A stretch of DNA of 64,000 bases from Bacillota bacterium (GCA_023511455.1 JAIMBJ010000015.1:1-64000), one strand, 5' to 3'. Counted from the first letter of the stretch, positions 16,636 through 25,869 are shown. The notes: generated by a model not told the origin, from the letters alone. Numbers and translations are program-made.

Positions 16636-17391
16636 ATGACTCGGAGAGGATTCACTCTCATCGAGCTGCTGGTGGTCATCGCAATTATCGCGATACTGGC
16701 AGCCATCCTGTTCCCGGTGTTTGCGCAGGCGCGCGAAAAAGCGCGAAGCGCATCCTGCCTGTCCAACCTCAAGCAGCTGGGGCTGGCGGTCGCCATGTAC
16801 GTACAGGACTACGATGAACGCTTCGGTGGCGGCAGCACCCACCTGTTCGGCACGCCCGAAAACTGTTTAGGGCATCGGTGGTGGCTTGATATGATCGAGC
16901 CGTATGTCAAGAACCGCGGGCTCAAGAACTGTCCTTCCGAGAAAGTACGAGTTGGCTGGTTTGACCCCACAATTGCCGATGTGCCTGGTACCCAGTGTGG
17001 CGAAGGTGTCTACTACTCCAGCTACAGCTGGAATGTGGTTATCTGCTACATCGATGGGGCGAACGGACTAACTGCGGATTTAGGCTTCGCGTGCCCGTGG
17101 GACGGTGGTCGCTACTGGGGGCTTCGCCGTGGTACCGCGCTGGCTGCGGTATCGCGTCCAGCTGAGGTCATCGCGATCATGGACAGCCGAGACGGATGGA
17201 TCGAGACATGGGCGGATATAATCACTGACCTACATCGTAACCCGAACGGTCCTGGCGTTGCTTATCGCCACAATGAGGGCTTCAATGCGGTGTACGTGGA
17301 CGGCCACGCCCGTTACCATCGCAAACACTCGACGAAGGTACGTAACTGGGTGATCCAGGAACTGCCCGACAATATCGCGAACCTGCCGTAG
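16636..17391 (+). CDS. prepilin-like protein, H-X9-DG type
   Basis: Begins with a type III/IV-pilin leader: MTRRG, cleaved before the Phe, then [20 protein letters not shown], with the conserved Glu at mature position 5. The C-terminal region has the H-x9-DG motif ([14 protein letters not shown]), typical of the large DUF1559-like prepilin families in planctomycetes and armatimonads. These are secreted or assembled by type II/IV machinery after cleavage by a prepilin peptidase, which is not in the window. Several cysteines (about seven) could make disulfides in the exported domain. AAGGAGGTC precedes the ATG. Substrate or structural role unknown. Confidence 0.85.
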   Translation: MTRRGFTLIELLVVIAIIAILAAILFPVFAQAREKARSASCLSNLKQLGLAVAMYVQDYDERFGGGSTHLFGTPENCLGHRWWLDMIEPYVKNRGLKNCPSEKVRVGWFDPTIADVPGTQCGEGVYYSSYSWNVVICYIDGANGLTADLGFACPWDGGRYWGLRRGTALAAVSRPAEVIAIMDSRDGWIETWADIITDLHRNPNGPGVAYRHNEGFNAVYVDGHARYHRKHSTKVRNWVIQELPDNIANLP

Positions 17392-17416
17392 GTTCTCGTG
17401 TGAAGGCGGCAACTGC

Positions 17417-17450
17417 ACTCCCCGCCACCCCGTGGCGGGGAGTCTTCTCT
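17417..17450 (+). terminator. intrinsic terminator after the prepilin gene
   Basis: A perfect 12-bp stem (ACTCCCCGCCAC and GTGGCGGGGAGT) with a CCC loop, followed by a weak T-rich tail (CTTCTCT). Confidence 0.75.
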
Positions 17451-17542
17451 GGCAACGGGGTCTTCATGGTCTGACCCGCGCTTTACCTGTGCCCTTAATC
17501 TTCTTGTAAACAATCACCCTGCTCCTTTGTCTTGCTGCCGTA

Positions 17543-17571
17543 TTGACAACAGCCGCTCCACGTTGTATAAT
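17543..17571 (+). promoter_or_regulatory. consensus promoter of the CsgG/FlgT/LPP20-like cluster
   Basis: TTGACA at 17543-17548, a 17-bp spacer and TATAAT at 17566-17571: an exact sigma70 consensus. Confidence 0.85.
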
Positions 17572-17603
17572 TGATTCACCCCGAGAGGGGGGAGGTGTCA
17601 ACG

Positions 17604-18605
17604 GTGGTTCGCGGGCTATTTTTCATCTTACTGTTTGCCAACGCGGTGTTTGCTACGCCGACCAAGGGCGAGCAAGGGTCTCCGCTTGCGCTCGCGGTCT
17701 CGGATTTCACCGGTGACAGTCCTGCACTGTGCCAGGCGGCGACCGAGATTGTCCTGACCGACCTGGCTAAATCGCGCAGGCTCACGCTGGTGGAACGAGC
17801 GCAGCTGCGGCAGGCGTTGAACGAGTTGCGGTTGCAGAAGACAGGCCTGACGGAAAGCGGTGACATGGCACGAGCCGGCAAAATCATCGGGGCAACCCAT
17901 GTGGTTATCGGTAGCCTGAGCGTCAACGAACAGAGGGTGATACTGAATGCCCGTGTGCTGGATGTGCGCACCGGCGCGCTCTATGCGGGAGCAGCGGTCA
18001 ACGTGGAAGGCTGGAGCGATGAGCTTTTCGCGCTGGCACATGAACTGGCAAATGCTCTGCACTACCAGTTGACCGGTGAGTGCCTACCCGGTTTTGTCAC
18101 GCCTCCTGCCGTGCCCACTGTGAACAGGACGACCCTTGCTGAAGACACTGGCTTGTCGCGGAGCCCTGAGACGCCCGCACCCGACTGGGGAAACCTGCCG
18201 GAAAGCGAGGCTATCGCCCTTGCGCTGGCGAAGGGATGCATGAGGCTGTTTGCGGATGGGTCGTTTCGTCCGCACGAGCCGGTAACCGGGCGTTATCTCT
18301 ATGAAACCTTACGTCGCCTTGCCCGACGCTATCAGATGGATGACTCCCGCCTTTTCCCATCTGGTGATGGAGCCAACGTTGTCTGCCGGATGGAGGCGGT
18401 GCGCCTCGTCGGGGCGCTGGTTACAGGGCGACAGTCCTACTTCCTCGATGTGCCTGAATGGGCTACCTCGTGGCTGGGAAATACCCCTCACAAGCCTCTC
18501 ACCCGCGCTCATCTGGCGATGCTGTTGCGCCTGACGGAAGAGCAGCTGCAACGCAGGATAACGTCTTCTGCACCGGCGTCGTCTGTATCTGCGGGAGAGC
18601 GTTAA
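17604..18605 (+). CDS. secreted CsgG/FlgO-like protein with an SLH-like repeat (paralog 1)
   Basis: 333 residues. An N-terminal signal peptide (VVRGLFFILLFANAVFA) is followed by a CsgG/FlgO/LpoB-like domain over about residues 30-160, with the typical VSDF...LTDLAKSRRLTLVERAQL and GATHVVIGS...VLDVRTG motifs. The C-terminal half has one surface-layer-homology-type repeat (AIALALAKG through DGSFRPHEPVTG). The GTG at 17604 is chosen because GGAGGT lies 7 nt upstream and the signal peptide starts there. First gene of a four-gene cluster, 28 bp before a paralog. In Vibrio, FlgO and its neighbours FlgP and FlgT form an outer-membrane ring; whether this cluster builds a similar envelope structure is inference. 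Confidence 0.75.
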   Translation: MVRGLFFILLFANAVFATPTKGEQGSPLALAVSDFTGDSPALCQAATEIVLTDLAKSRRLTLVERAQLRQALNELRLQKTGLTESGDMARAGKIIGATHVVIGSLSVNEQRVILNARVLDVRTGALYAGAAVNVEGWSDELFALAHELANALHYQLTGECLPGFVTPPAVPTVNRTTLAEDTGLSRSPETPAPDWGNLPESEAIALALAKGCMRLFADGSFRPHEPVTGRYLYETLRRLARRYQMDDSRLFPSGDGANVVCRMEAVRLVGALVTGRQSYFLDVPEWATSWLGNTPHKPLTRAHLAMLLRLTEEQLQRRITSSAPASSVSAGER

Positions 18606-18633
18606 GAGGGCACAAGGAAAGGAGCGTGCCGTC

Positions 18634-19965
18634 ATGTGGAGATGGATGTGGTCCTGGGGTCTCCTGCTTTGTGCGGTTATCGCACAAGCGGCTGGTGAGG
18701 TCATTGCGGTCAGCGATTTTGTGGGTAAGCCTGCGGAGATCGGGCAGGAGATAGCCGAGACGCTCGGTACGGATTTGGCGAAGTCCGAGCGTATCACGCT
18801 GGTGGAACGCTCGCAGCTCGGTCAGGCGTTGCGGGAGCTGCGTCTCCAGAGCACCGGTTTGACGGAACCCGCTCAAGCCAGAAAGGTCGGTAAGCTAGTC
18901 GGTGCGGATGCGATTATAGTGGGTAGTTTCTACCTGCGCGGTAACCAGATAGTCATCAACGCGCGGGTGGTGGATGTACGCACTGGCAAGGTGATGGCAG
19001 GACGGGCGGAGAACGTGCAGGGCAAGCTTAGCGACCTGTACATTTTGCTGGGCGACCTGGCAAACCGTTTGCACGTGCGATTGACAGGACAGGAGCTCGC
19101 TTCTGTGGAACCCGGCACGGCGAAGTGGACTTCTCCGAACGTGCGGATAGCAGATGCGCAGGACGACCCTGAAATACTTTATGTCGTACAACAGGGCTGG
19201 ATGCAGGGAACGCCAGACGGCTACTTCCTGCCGGACAAGCCGGTGACGGTGGGCGATTTTGCGCGGGTGATCTCCCGCCTGGCTGCTGCGCGACGATGGG
19301 AAGGCAGGCTGGAGATAGATGCCTCGCGTCCGGGCGACCTGATGAACGCACTGCGTGCTGTGGTCGCGTTAACCCGACTGGCTCTACCCCCGGAGCGATT
19401 CTCTGAACAGCCATACGCCGAGGGAGCACTCGCACTGTTGCCACCCTGGTCACGTCCGTATGTCTATCAGGCGCGGCAGCAGGGCTATATTCGCGACATT
19501 CAGGAGGCTTCACCCCACCAGGTGCTCAAACGACGACAGCTGGCGGGGTTACTGGCGAGGCTCGTGCCTCCGCCTCCCACTGCACAAATAGCCTCCTTGC
19601 AGCCTGCAACGACCTCTGCATCTGCGGGAGCATGGACGGGACTGGTGGTCGATGCCAGGGGATTGGGGATGCGTTCCTGTATGAGCCCGGTGGTCATCGA
19701 CACGAATGGCAGACAGATTTATCCCGACCCTCGCAACGTACCGCCGCTGGACTACATTCAGGAATACGGTATCGCAGATTTTGTGAAGATGGAGGAACAG
19801 AGCCAGCGAGCAGGGGGCAATCCGGTATACGTGCGCCCGATACAGGTGAAAGGTGCAGCCCGAGACACGGTGGTAATTACCGTGTCGGATGCAGAGCGGG
19901 TGCTGGAGGCAGAGAGACAGGGAGGCTTCCTGAAACGCTGGCGTGTGGTCTTCCTGGTGGACTGA
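18634..19965 (+). CDS. secreted CsgG/FlgO-like protein with SLH-like repeats (paralog 2)
   Basis: 443 residues with a signal peptide ending at about AQAAG. The CsgG/FlgO-like domain (about 22-150) is close to that of the upstream gene: SDF...LGTDLAKSERITLVERSQL and GADAIIVGS...VVDVRTG. Two SLH-like repeats follow (ILYVVQQGWMQGTPDGYF and a weaker one near 290). The last 115 residues form a domain beginning LVVDARGLGMRSCMSP and ending RVVFLVD that recurs at the end of the gene at 21135. AAAGGAG precedes the ATG. The combination suggests an envelope protein bound to cell-wall or surface layers. It is followed after 1 bp by the FlgT-like gene. Confidence 0.75.
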   Translation: MWRWMWSWGLLLCAVIAQAAGEVIAVSDFVGKPAEIGQEIAETLGTDLAKSERITLVERSQLGQALRELRLQSTGLTEPAQARKVGKLVGADAIIVGSFYLRGNQIVINARVVDVRTGKVMAGRAENVQGKLSDLYILLGDLANRLHVRLTGQELASVEPGTAKWTSPNVRIADAQDDPEILYVVQQGWMQGTPDGYFLPDKPVTVGDFARVISRLAAARRWEGRLEIDASRPGDLMNALRAVVALTRLALPPERFSEQPYAEGALALLPPWSRPYVYQARQQGYIRDIQEASPHQVLKRRQLAGLLARLVPPPPTAQIASLQPATTSASAGAWTGLVVDARGLGMRSCMSPVVIDTNGRQIYPDPRNVPPLDYIQEYGIADFVKMEEQSQRAGGNPVYVRPIQVKGAARDTVVITVSDAERVLEAERQGGFLKRWRVVFLVD

Positions 19966-19966
19966 G

Positions 19967-21052
19967 ATGCGTATTCTCATCGTTGCGCTTGTGCTGATGG
20001 TCATCGGCGGAGGGGCACCAGCCGTCTCGCAGGAGGTCGAGATTGTCGCCTCTGGTATGGCGGCAATCGGCAGCGACCGCGCCGCGGCGATAGAGGAGGC
20101 GATACTGGACGCCAAGCGCAACGCAGTGGAACAAGCACTGGGCGTTCTGGTCAATGCCGAAGCACTGGCGCAGAACTTCGAGGTCGTGTGGGAAACGATA
20201 CGCACCCGCAGTCAGGGCTACGTCAAACGATGGGAAATGCTGGGTGAGCCGGACTGGGATAGCCGTAGCGGGCTGGTCAGGGTTCGGATTCGGGCGGTGG
20301 TCAGCACGGCGGATGCGGTCAAGGACCTCTGGGAGATACCGGAGGTGTACATCGCTTTAGAGCGTCCCCGTATCGGGGTGAAGCTGCTCTCTGCCGACAC
20401 GCGCCAGCCCGAACCGCTCAGCATTGCCGCACTGATACATGCTTTGCGCGTCAGGGGCTTCGATGTGGCGGACGGTTCGAGCAACCCGGCGGAGGTGTTC
20501 ATCACGGGCACTGTGCGCACAGAGGCAGGCATCTGCCTTGGTGACCGGGATGCCCCGTATGGGTTGGGGAAGGTGGTCGCTACTCAGAAAGCGTATGCGG
20601 ATGTGCGCGTGGTGTGGGCAGATACGGGCGCGGTGATAGTGCCTCCTTTTCGCTGGGAAGCGACCGGTTTCAGCTTCAATTCGAACGAGGAGGCGCGTCG
20701 AGAGGCGTTGCAAACGCTGGGACGAGAACTGGTGGAGGAGAGCAAAGCCGCGCTGGGGCAGCGGGTACTGAGCGCGTGGGTCAGCCAGCTGCAAAACGGG
20801 TATCGCGTGCGGCTGGTAATACGCGGTGCGGACTACCGAACCCTCTCGCAGTTCGCGGACAAGCTGCGCGGCATTCGCGGTGTGGTGAGTGTGGAACGTG
20901 AGCGCATGGAGGCGGGTGAAGGAGTGGTAGAGGCTGTGGTGCGGTCAACGCCTGCTCTGTTTCGCAGGCAACTGTTACATTTGCAGGCAGGTAACAAGCG
21001 AGTGGTCATTTTGCGCCATTCGCCCAGTTTGATACGTTTGGCGTTGCGGTGA
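19967..21052 (+). CDS. secreted FlgT-N-like protein
   Basis: 361 residues with a signal peptide ending near PAVSQ. Residues 20-110 (VEIVASGMAAIGSDRAAAIEEAILDA and the following VRVRIRAVV) match the pattern of the FlgT N-terminal/LPP20-like domain, in which a helix of alternating Ala residues precedes a beta sheet. A middle TolB/CsgG-like alpha-beta region and a C-terminal beta-rich part follow. The ATG is 1 bp after the upstream stop and lacks a strong Shine-Dalgarno, pointing to coupled translation. In Vibrio, FlgT is part of the flagellar H ring; no flagellar genes are seen here. Confidence 0.65.
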   Translation: MRILIVALVLMVIGGGAPAVSQEVEIVASGMAAIGSDRAAAIEEAILDAKRNAVEQALGVLVNAEALAQNFEVVWETIRTRSQGYVKRWEMLGEPDWDSRSGLVRVRIRAVVSTADAVKDLWEIPEVYIALERPRIGVKLLSADTRQPEPLSIAALIHALRVRGFDVADGSSNPAEVFITGTVRTEAGICLGDRDAPYGLGKVVATQKAYADVRVVWADTGAVIVPPFRWEATGFSFNSNEEARREALQTLGRELVEESKAALGQRVLSAWVSQLQNGYRVRLVIRGADYRTLSQFADKLRGIRGVVSVERERMEAGEGVVEAVVRSTPALFRRQLLHLQAGNKRVVILRHSPSLIRLALR

Positions 21053-21134
21053 GTTGCCGGGGAGGGCAGGAGCCAGTGCGGGCAACACAGACGAACCTTT
21101 CAAAAGACAACGAGACGCGAAGGAGGGTTTTGCC

Positions 21135-22037
21135 ATGAAGTACGGGGCAATGTTCATCGCCCTTGCTGTGTGCGCAACGGTGCTTGCGCAAAGCAAGCTG
21201 CCACAAAGCCAGATGGTTGGTCTGGTGGAGAAAATTGGGGATAAGGGCAAAATAGACTGGCAGTACGGCGTTATCTACGGCAAGGGCATAGGCGCGATGC
21301 CGACCAATGAGCCAAACAAAGCGAAGGCATATCTGAAGGCACGCCGTTATGCCGTGATGATGGCTCTGGAGAACCTGCTGATGGTGACCGACCGGGTGCG
21401 CGTGGATGCCACTGCGTATGCCGAAGACTTCGAGGTGAAGAACGAGCGCATTCGCACCGAGGTGCGGGGCTTTGTGAAGGGAGCGGAGGTAGTGAGTGAG
21501 CGGACCATCACGCTCAACGGTGCGCCAGCGGTGGAAGTAACGATGGCTGTTCGCATGTATGGAGAAGATGGTCTCAGCCGCATCCTGATACCAGAAGTCG
21601 CCGCTCAGTCCTCCGAGCCTGCTAAGCCGTTGCCAGTGGTGACAAAGCCGGCACCGCAACCTGCGCCGGTTCCTGCACCGGCGGTATCGGGCAACGCTTA
21701 CACCAGCGTGATTATCGACACGCTCGGGCTGGGTATTCGCCCCGCCATGAGCCCCAAGATCCGTCGACAGGACGGTTCGGAGGTTTGGGGCACAGTGTCT
21801 GTGAGCACGGACTTCGCGATAGAGCAGGGCATCGTCGCGTATGCCAAGACGCTGGAGGAGGCGAAGGCAAACCGGCGTGCGGGACGCCATCCGCTCATCT
21901 TGCGGGCAGTCGGCTACGCCAAAACGCCCGGTCGCACAGACCCCGTGCTATCCGACAACGACGTGCGGCTGTTGCTCACCGCGAACGAGAACTCCGGCTT
22001 TTTGAACGAGTGCCGCGTGATTTTCGTGGTGGATTAA
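21135..22037 (+). CDS. secreted LPP20/FlgP-like protein
   Basis: 300 residues with a signal peptide (MKYGAMFIALAVCATVLA). Residues 60-170 resemble the LPP20/FlgP family: AKAYLKARRYAVMMALENLL, then IRTEVRGFVKGAEVV and a closing VEVTMAVRMYG strand. A Pro/Ala-rich linker (about 180-200) leads to the same C-terminal domain as in the gene at 18634 (VIIDTLGLGIRPAMSP ... CRVIFVVD). No lipobox Cys is found, so it is probably not a lipoprotein. AAGGAGGG precedes the ATG at 21135. Last gene of the cluster. Confidence 0.65.
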   Translation: MKYGAMFIALAVCATVLAQSKLPQSQMVGLVEKIGDKGKIDWQYGVIYGKGIGAMPTNEPNKAKAYLKARRYAVMMALENLLMVTDRVRVDATAYAEDFEVKNERIRTEVRGFVKGAEVVSERTITLNGAPAVEVTMAVRMYGEDGLSRILIPEVAAQSSEPAKPLPVVTKPAPQPAPVPAPAVSGNAYTSVIIDTLGLGIRPAMSPKIRRQDGSEVWGTVSVSTDFAIEQGIVAYAKTLEEAKANRRAGRHPLILRAVGYAKTPGRTDPVLSDNDVRLLLTANENSGFLNECRVIFVVD

Positions 22038-22043
22038 ATGATG

Positions 22044-22073
22044 GGAGGCTTCTGCAGTTCTGCAGAAGCCTCC
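22044..22073. terminator. bidirectional hairpin between convergent genes
   Basis: A perfect 13-bp stem (GGAGGCTTCTGCA and its complement) with loop GTTC. No T-tract. Confidence 0.65.
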
Positions 22074-22095
22074 TGCATGCACACCATCTGACCGT

Positions 22096-24780
22096 TTATC
22101 TCGGCGTGACCGCTCGCCGCGCCGTGGCGACCACCTCGTACCACAGTGTGCGGTACTGCGGACCAATCTGAATGACCGCTCTGCCGCCAGAGTCACTGCT
22201 TACAGGCAGTTTCGCCTTGCGTGCGCCACGCTCATCCAGCGCATACACCTGCACCGCACCGGCAGGCATCGGCAGGGTGATTCGGGCAGGAATGCCTTCC
22301 ACCAGCGTCGGAGCAGTACCCCAGTTGTCGCGCACGGTAACACGGTTGTCACCCAGTTCTTGCCAGCCCCAGTTCGTATTCTGCACATAGCCCGTGGCCG
22401 TGATGAGCAGCTGGGTCGTCTGGGTTACCTGTGGAGACAGCGCGCCCTGCTTGACGGTCAGCGTAATCACGCCGAAGCCGTTCTGGCGGGTGTTGCCAGG
22501 TTCTACCTGCACGCCGTCACCGAGGTCAAACTGCCTACCTCCCCCAAAACCGATGACCGCTTTGCTGCGCGGCGACGAAACGGTAATCACACCCTTGCCT
22601 GATACGCTCCAGTCCCACTTGAGCTGCCCAGTATCGGAGATGAGAGTGTTACCGGAGGTATTTACCTGGTCGGGACGCAGGGCATCGGATGGTAGCGACT
22701 GCCCTTCTGTGGCTACGGCAACACGGTGTTTAAGTGTCATTTCTCCACGCAGACCGACATCGGAACCGTCCACCAGCCTCCACGCCCAGCTGCCGCGCAG
22801 AGTCTCTATCTCCTGTTCGCGGCTGAGCGATACCGCCACCAGCTTTTGGGCAGGAGCCACATCTCCGCGCAAGAACATCGCGCCGGCGGCAACGAGGCTT
22901 ATCCACTGCGTGGGATGCTGGTCGATGTCGAAGAAGCCGGTAATCCTGCGGGCGCTGAGGTCATCGCGGCGGTGTGCGTAGGTATAGAAGTAGATGGCAT
23001 CCCAATCCTGCAGGAGCCCGTAGGCCGCCGCTATCAGTAACCCTTCGCTCGTGAAGGTATTCGGCGCAGGGTGGTTGTACTCGCTCAGTGTATGCGGTTT
23101 GCCCAGCACCCGCTTTGGGGCAAGCGAGGTGAGGGTGCCTCCGCGTTCGTTCACCATCGGGATGTTACGGATAAACCAGTTTCTACTGTCCCAGCTTCCA
23201 CCCGGAAATTCGGGGTGTTGCCAGTAGGAATGAGTGTCCACCAGGTCCATCGGTGCCATCAGGTTGGGCGTGGTACAGCCCACAATGGTGCCCGTCACCA
23301 GCGCGCGTACACCGAGGTCCTGTTTCAGATAGCGGTACAGGCTGGTCCAATAGCGTTCCTCAATGTCCCGCAAGAAGCGCAACCAGTCCTTCTGAACGGG
23401 CTCAGGGGTGGCTCCCCAGTTACTGCGCAGCACGTTGCCAACGGTTTTCGCTTCCAGCGTTTGTCCCTCTGGTAGTACGCGCATAGTGCCTCCCGGGCGC
23501 AGTGACACCCCTGTGATCCAGTAGGTACCTGTCTGCAAGCCCATGCCGGTGAAAAGTACACGGGCGTTGGTATCGCTCTGGCTGACCACAAAGGTATATT
23601 CAAATCGTTGCCAGGAAGTGGTCAACGGCACCGAAATCCAGGGACCGAGTCCTAACCACGGGTCATGCGCCATCGCGACGGCAACGGTGATGCTTCGGCT
23701 GGTGTTCGCTCGCGCCCAGAAGGAAAGGGTGTATAGCCGTCGGCCCTCCACCGTCAATCCCGGCTGGTTCCACTGCACGTGCCAGCTCTGTGTGCCGGGC
23801 CTGGTGACTTCGATGCGCACGGAACGTGTATATCCCGGTGGTGCACTGGTGGACTGCGTGGCGGAAGCCTGCGCCCCTGCATGTTGTTCCAGTATCCAGC
23901 CGTTCAGTCCGCTGGTGTAATCTCCGTTGGTCAGCATTTCACTGCCCAGCGGTTCATTGCGCTCGCCCCATGCTTGGCGCAGGGCCTGGGTGTTGCCGTA
24001 CTTAGCAATCAGCCATTCGTTCCATTGCCGCTGCAGGTCAGTCTGAAACACCGACGGTATGCGGTCGGTGACGCCGCCCAGGAAGCCGTGAATCAGCCCG
24101 TTTTCGTTGTTTATCTCTACGAAGGCGACGGCAGGGTCCTGGGCATACGTTAAACCGGTGTAAGGGTTTCGGTGAGTCAGCAGCAGCCGTGCGTACTCTT
24201 TTTGCAGTTCCAGCATCGGCTGATAGAAGAAGCCTATCACGTGCTGGTCTTTCATATCGGTGACGCTGTCTATCTCTGCGGGCAGACCGTCGCGTGAAGA
24301 GAACAGGCGATGCACCACCAGGTTCAGGTTGGCGTAGACTCCCACTTTCTTCAGCTGCGCGAAGAAGTAGTCGAGGTTATCCAGCGCCTGCGTGTTCAGC
24401 TGGCGTGAGCCGCCCGCGGCATAGTTGATCAGCGAGGGGTTCGCCCAGGGGGCGTCCATGTGGTGAAATCGCACCACGTTCACCCCAGCCTTAGCCAGGC
24501 GCAGGGCGACCTTCGGCGCGTTTGCTTTGTGCTGAAAGCAGGCGTCGGCTGTCATGTTGACGCCCCAGAAGCGGATACGCTGCGCGCCAACGTAAAAATG
24601 TCCGTCTGCGCCCACGTGCACATGCCCGAACTTTCCTGCAGGGCGATGCAGGAGGACACTCATGTCCGCGACGCCTGCTGGAGCAACATCCCATGGCACC
24701 ACAAAGGGGAACAGGTCATCCTGAGCAAACGCACGGCTTGCGATCAGCAAAAGGGTAACGGAAAGCCATATCTTGCGCAT
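22096..24780 (-). CDS. secreted GH5-like glycosidase with an internal carbohydrate-binding module
   Basis: 894 residues with a signal peptide (MRKIWLSVTLLLIASRAFA). Residues 40-265 and 450-650 together resemble a clan-A TIM barrel of the cellulase (GH5-like) kind. RFWGVNMTADACF and VNVVRFHHMD are typical early strands; FVEINNENG (N225-E226) fits the acid/base, and HTLSEYNHPAP fits the nucleophile strand. Between them, residues about 273-430 (NGDYTSGLNGW ... YWITGVSLRPGG) look like a CBM4/9-type jelly roll inserted in the barrel. A beta-rich C-terminal region follows. Substrate unknown; a plant or microbial beta-glycan is likely. ATAGGAGGGAAATTGTC precedes the ATG. Probably cotranscribed with the zinc-ribbon gene 27 bp upstream. 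Confidence 0.75.
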   Translation of the reverse strand: MRKIWLSVTLLLIASRAFAQDDLFPFVVPWDVAPAGVADMSVLLHRPAGKFGHVHVGADGHFYVGAQRIRFWGVNMTADACFQHKANAPKVALRLAKAGVNVVRFHHMDAPWANPSLINYAAGGSRQLNTQALDNLDYFFAQLKKVGVYANLNLVVHRLFSSRDGLPAEIDSVTDMKDQHVIGFFYQPMLELQKEYARLLLTHRNPYTGLTYAQDPAVAFVEINNENGLIHGFLGGVTDRIPSVFQTDLQRQWNEWLIAKYGNTQALRQAWGERNEPLGSEMLTNGDYTSGLNGWILEQHAGAQASATQSTSAPPGYTRSVRIEVTRPGTQSWHVQWNQPGLTVEGRRLYTLSFWARANTSRSITVAVAMAHDPWLGLGPWISVPLTTSWQRFEYTFVVSQSDTNARVLFTGMGLQTGTYWITGVSLRPGGTMRVLPEGQTLEAKTVGNVLRSNWGATPEPVQKDWLRFLRDIEERYWTSLYRYLKQDLGVRALVTGTIVGCTTPNLMAPMDLVDTHSYWQHPEFPGGSWDSRNWFIRNIPMVNERGGTLTSLAPKRVLGKPHTLSEYNHPAPNTFTSEGLLIAAAYGLLQDWDAIYFYTYAHRRDDLSARRITGFFDIDQHPTQWISLVAAGAMFLRGDVAPAQKLVAVSLSREQEIETLRGSWAWRLVDGSDVGLRGEMTLKHRVAVATEGQSLPSDALRPDQVNTSGNTLISDTGQLKWDWSVSGKGVITVSSPRSKAVIGFGGGRQFDLGDGVQVEPGNTRQNGFGVITLTVKQGALSPQVTQTTQLLITATGYVQNTNWGWQELGDNRVTVRDNWGTAPTLVEGIPARITLPMPAGAVQVYALDERGARKAKLPVSSDSGGRAVIQIGPQYRTLWYEVVATARRAVTPR

Positions 24781-24807
24781 GACAATTTCCCTCCTATTAT
24801 GGAAGTA

Positions 24808-25443
24808 TCATCTACCCGTACCCAATCCCGGCAGAGACGGCAATCTGAGAGAGCCGCCCATCGCAGATACGACGCTGCCGAGAAGGTCGCATTTCCACTT
24901 GCCGTCTTCCCCTTTGACCATAATCACGTTCCAGTCGTCGTCTTTGCCGCCGCGCCTTACTGTGGTTTTGACGGTTGCGCGGTTTTCCTCAGTGGTTACC
25001 TGTTGGATCGAGTAGGCATCGATGTTTATGTCGAGACCAAGCTGCTTCGCCATGTCAAAAACCCGCTGCACATCCTGTCCGCTCTTGACGAAGCCGAGGA
25101 ACCCCGTCCACATACAGGACTGGTATATTTTCTCGTAGTCCTTTGATTTCAGGGCGTCCAGAAACTGGCGGGCAGCATACTGCGGCGAACGCAGGAAGAT
25201 GAAGTAATACCAGCTTGCCACACCGATTGCTGCGATCAGGATAATGACCAGTATCGCGGCGACCGCTCCACCTCCCTTGCCGCTGGAACTTCTGGTTGGG
25301 GATGGCGCGGTGAGTTGCACCGGTGGAGACTCTTTCGCCGCCTTCGCGATGCGCTCAGCCTCTTCGCCCGTCAACGGCGCAAAGCACACACTGCACGCGG
25401 CCAGTCCTTCCTTGACTTCCGCACCGCATTTGGGACACTTCAT
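24808..25443 (-). CDS. zinc-ribbon membrane protein with exported DUF4878-like domain
   Basis: 211 residues. A rubredoxin-type zinc ribbon opens the protein (CPKCG at 3-7, CSVCFAP at 17-23). A linker and one transmembrane helix (AAILVIILIAAIGVASWYYF, about 60-80) follow, then a domain of about 110 residues (SPQYAARQFLDALKSKDYEKIY ... GKWKCDLL) resembling DUF4878/SnoaL-like folds that sit outside the membrane. The ATG at 25443 follows AAGGAGGGT. It lies between a J-domain gene and a glycosidase gene in an apparent three-gene operon. Function unknown. Confidence 0.65.
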   Translation of the reverse strand: MKCPKCGAEVKEGLAACSVCFAPLTGEEAERIAKAAKESPPVQLTAPSPTRSSSGKGGGAVAAILVIILIAAIGVASWYYFIFLRSPQYAARQFLDALKSKDYEKIYQSCMWTGFLGFVKSGQDVQRVFDMAKQLGLDINIDAYSIQQVTTEENRATVKTTVRRGGKDDDWNVIMVKGEDGKWKCDLLGSVVSAMGGSLRLPSLPGLGTGR

Positions 25444-25464
25444 GGCAAATACCCTCCTTGTGCA

Positions 25465-25869
25465 TTAGATGAGTCCCTCGCGCAACTGGCGGTCGTATTC
25501 CGCCCTCCGCGCGGGGTCGGAAAGGATGTCATAAGCGGCGTTGATTTGCTTCATGCGTTCCTCCGCTTGCTGACGGCTGCGCGCATCCGGCTGTTTATCG
25601 GGGTGGTATTTCAGGGCGAGCTGCCGATAAGCGGCTTTAATGACCTCCGGCGAAGCGGTAGGGCTGACCTCCAGCAAGTCGTACAGCGTGTTGCGGGCAC
25701 GAGGCGGCTCTGTGCGTGGAGGCGGCGTCTGGTAGGAGGTCTGCTGGGAACGGTTGTCGTACATCGCGCTGCTCTGTCGCGACATCGCCCACAGTGCCCA
25801 CAGGAACACCAGCCAGAAGATGGGAAACTTCCACGCCAGAATGAAAGAAATCAACGCCACCGCACACAT
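25465..25869 (-). CDS. membrane-anchored J-domain protein
   Basis: 134 residues. An N-terminal hydrophobic segment ([22 protein letters not shown]) is followed by a Gln/Pro-rich linker and a C-terminal J domain (about 67-128) with the HPD motif intact (KYHPDKQ). J domains stimulate the ATPase of DnaK-type chaperones. With a membrane anchor and no G/F or zinc region it is a type III J protein, likely recruiting DnaK to the inner membrane. The ATG at 25869 is chosen by the AAAGGTG site; longer in-frame starts add residues unlike a signal. A possible promoter (TTGCCT, 18 bp, TAAGAT) reads on the minus strand over 25933-25904. Confidence 0.8.
   Translation of the reverse strand: MCAVALISFILAWKFPIFWLVFLWALWAMSRQSSAMYDNRSQQTSYQTPPPRTEPPRARNTLYDLLEVSPTASPEVIKAAYRQLALKYHPDKQPDARSRQQAEERMKQINAAYDILSDPARRAEYDRQLREGLI

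Noticed and set aside
17571-17604. TTG at 17571 as the start of the first CsgG/FlgO-like gene
   Set aside because: It overlaps the -10 box and would precede the ribosome site; the GTG at 17604 begins a proper signal peptide.
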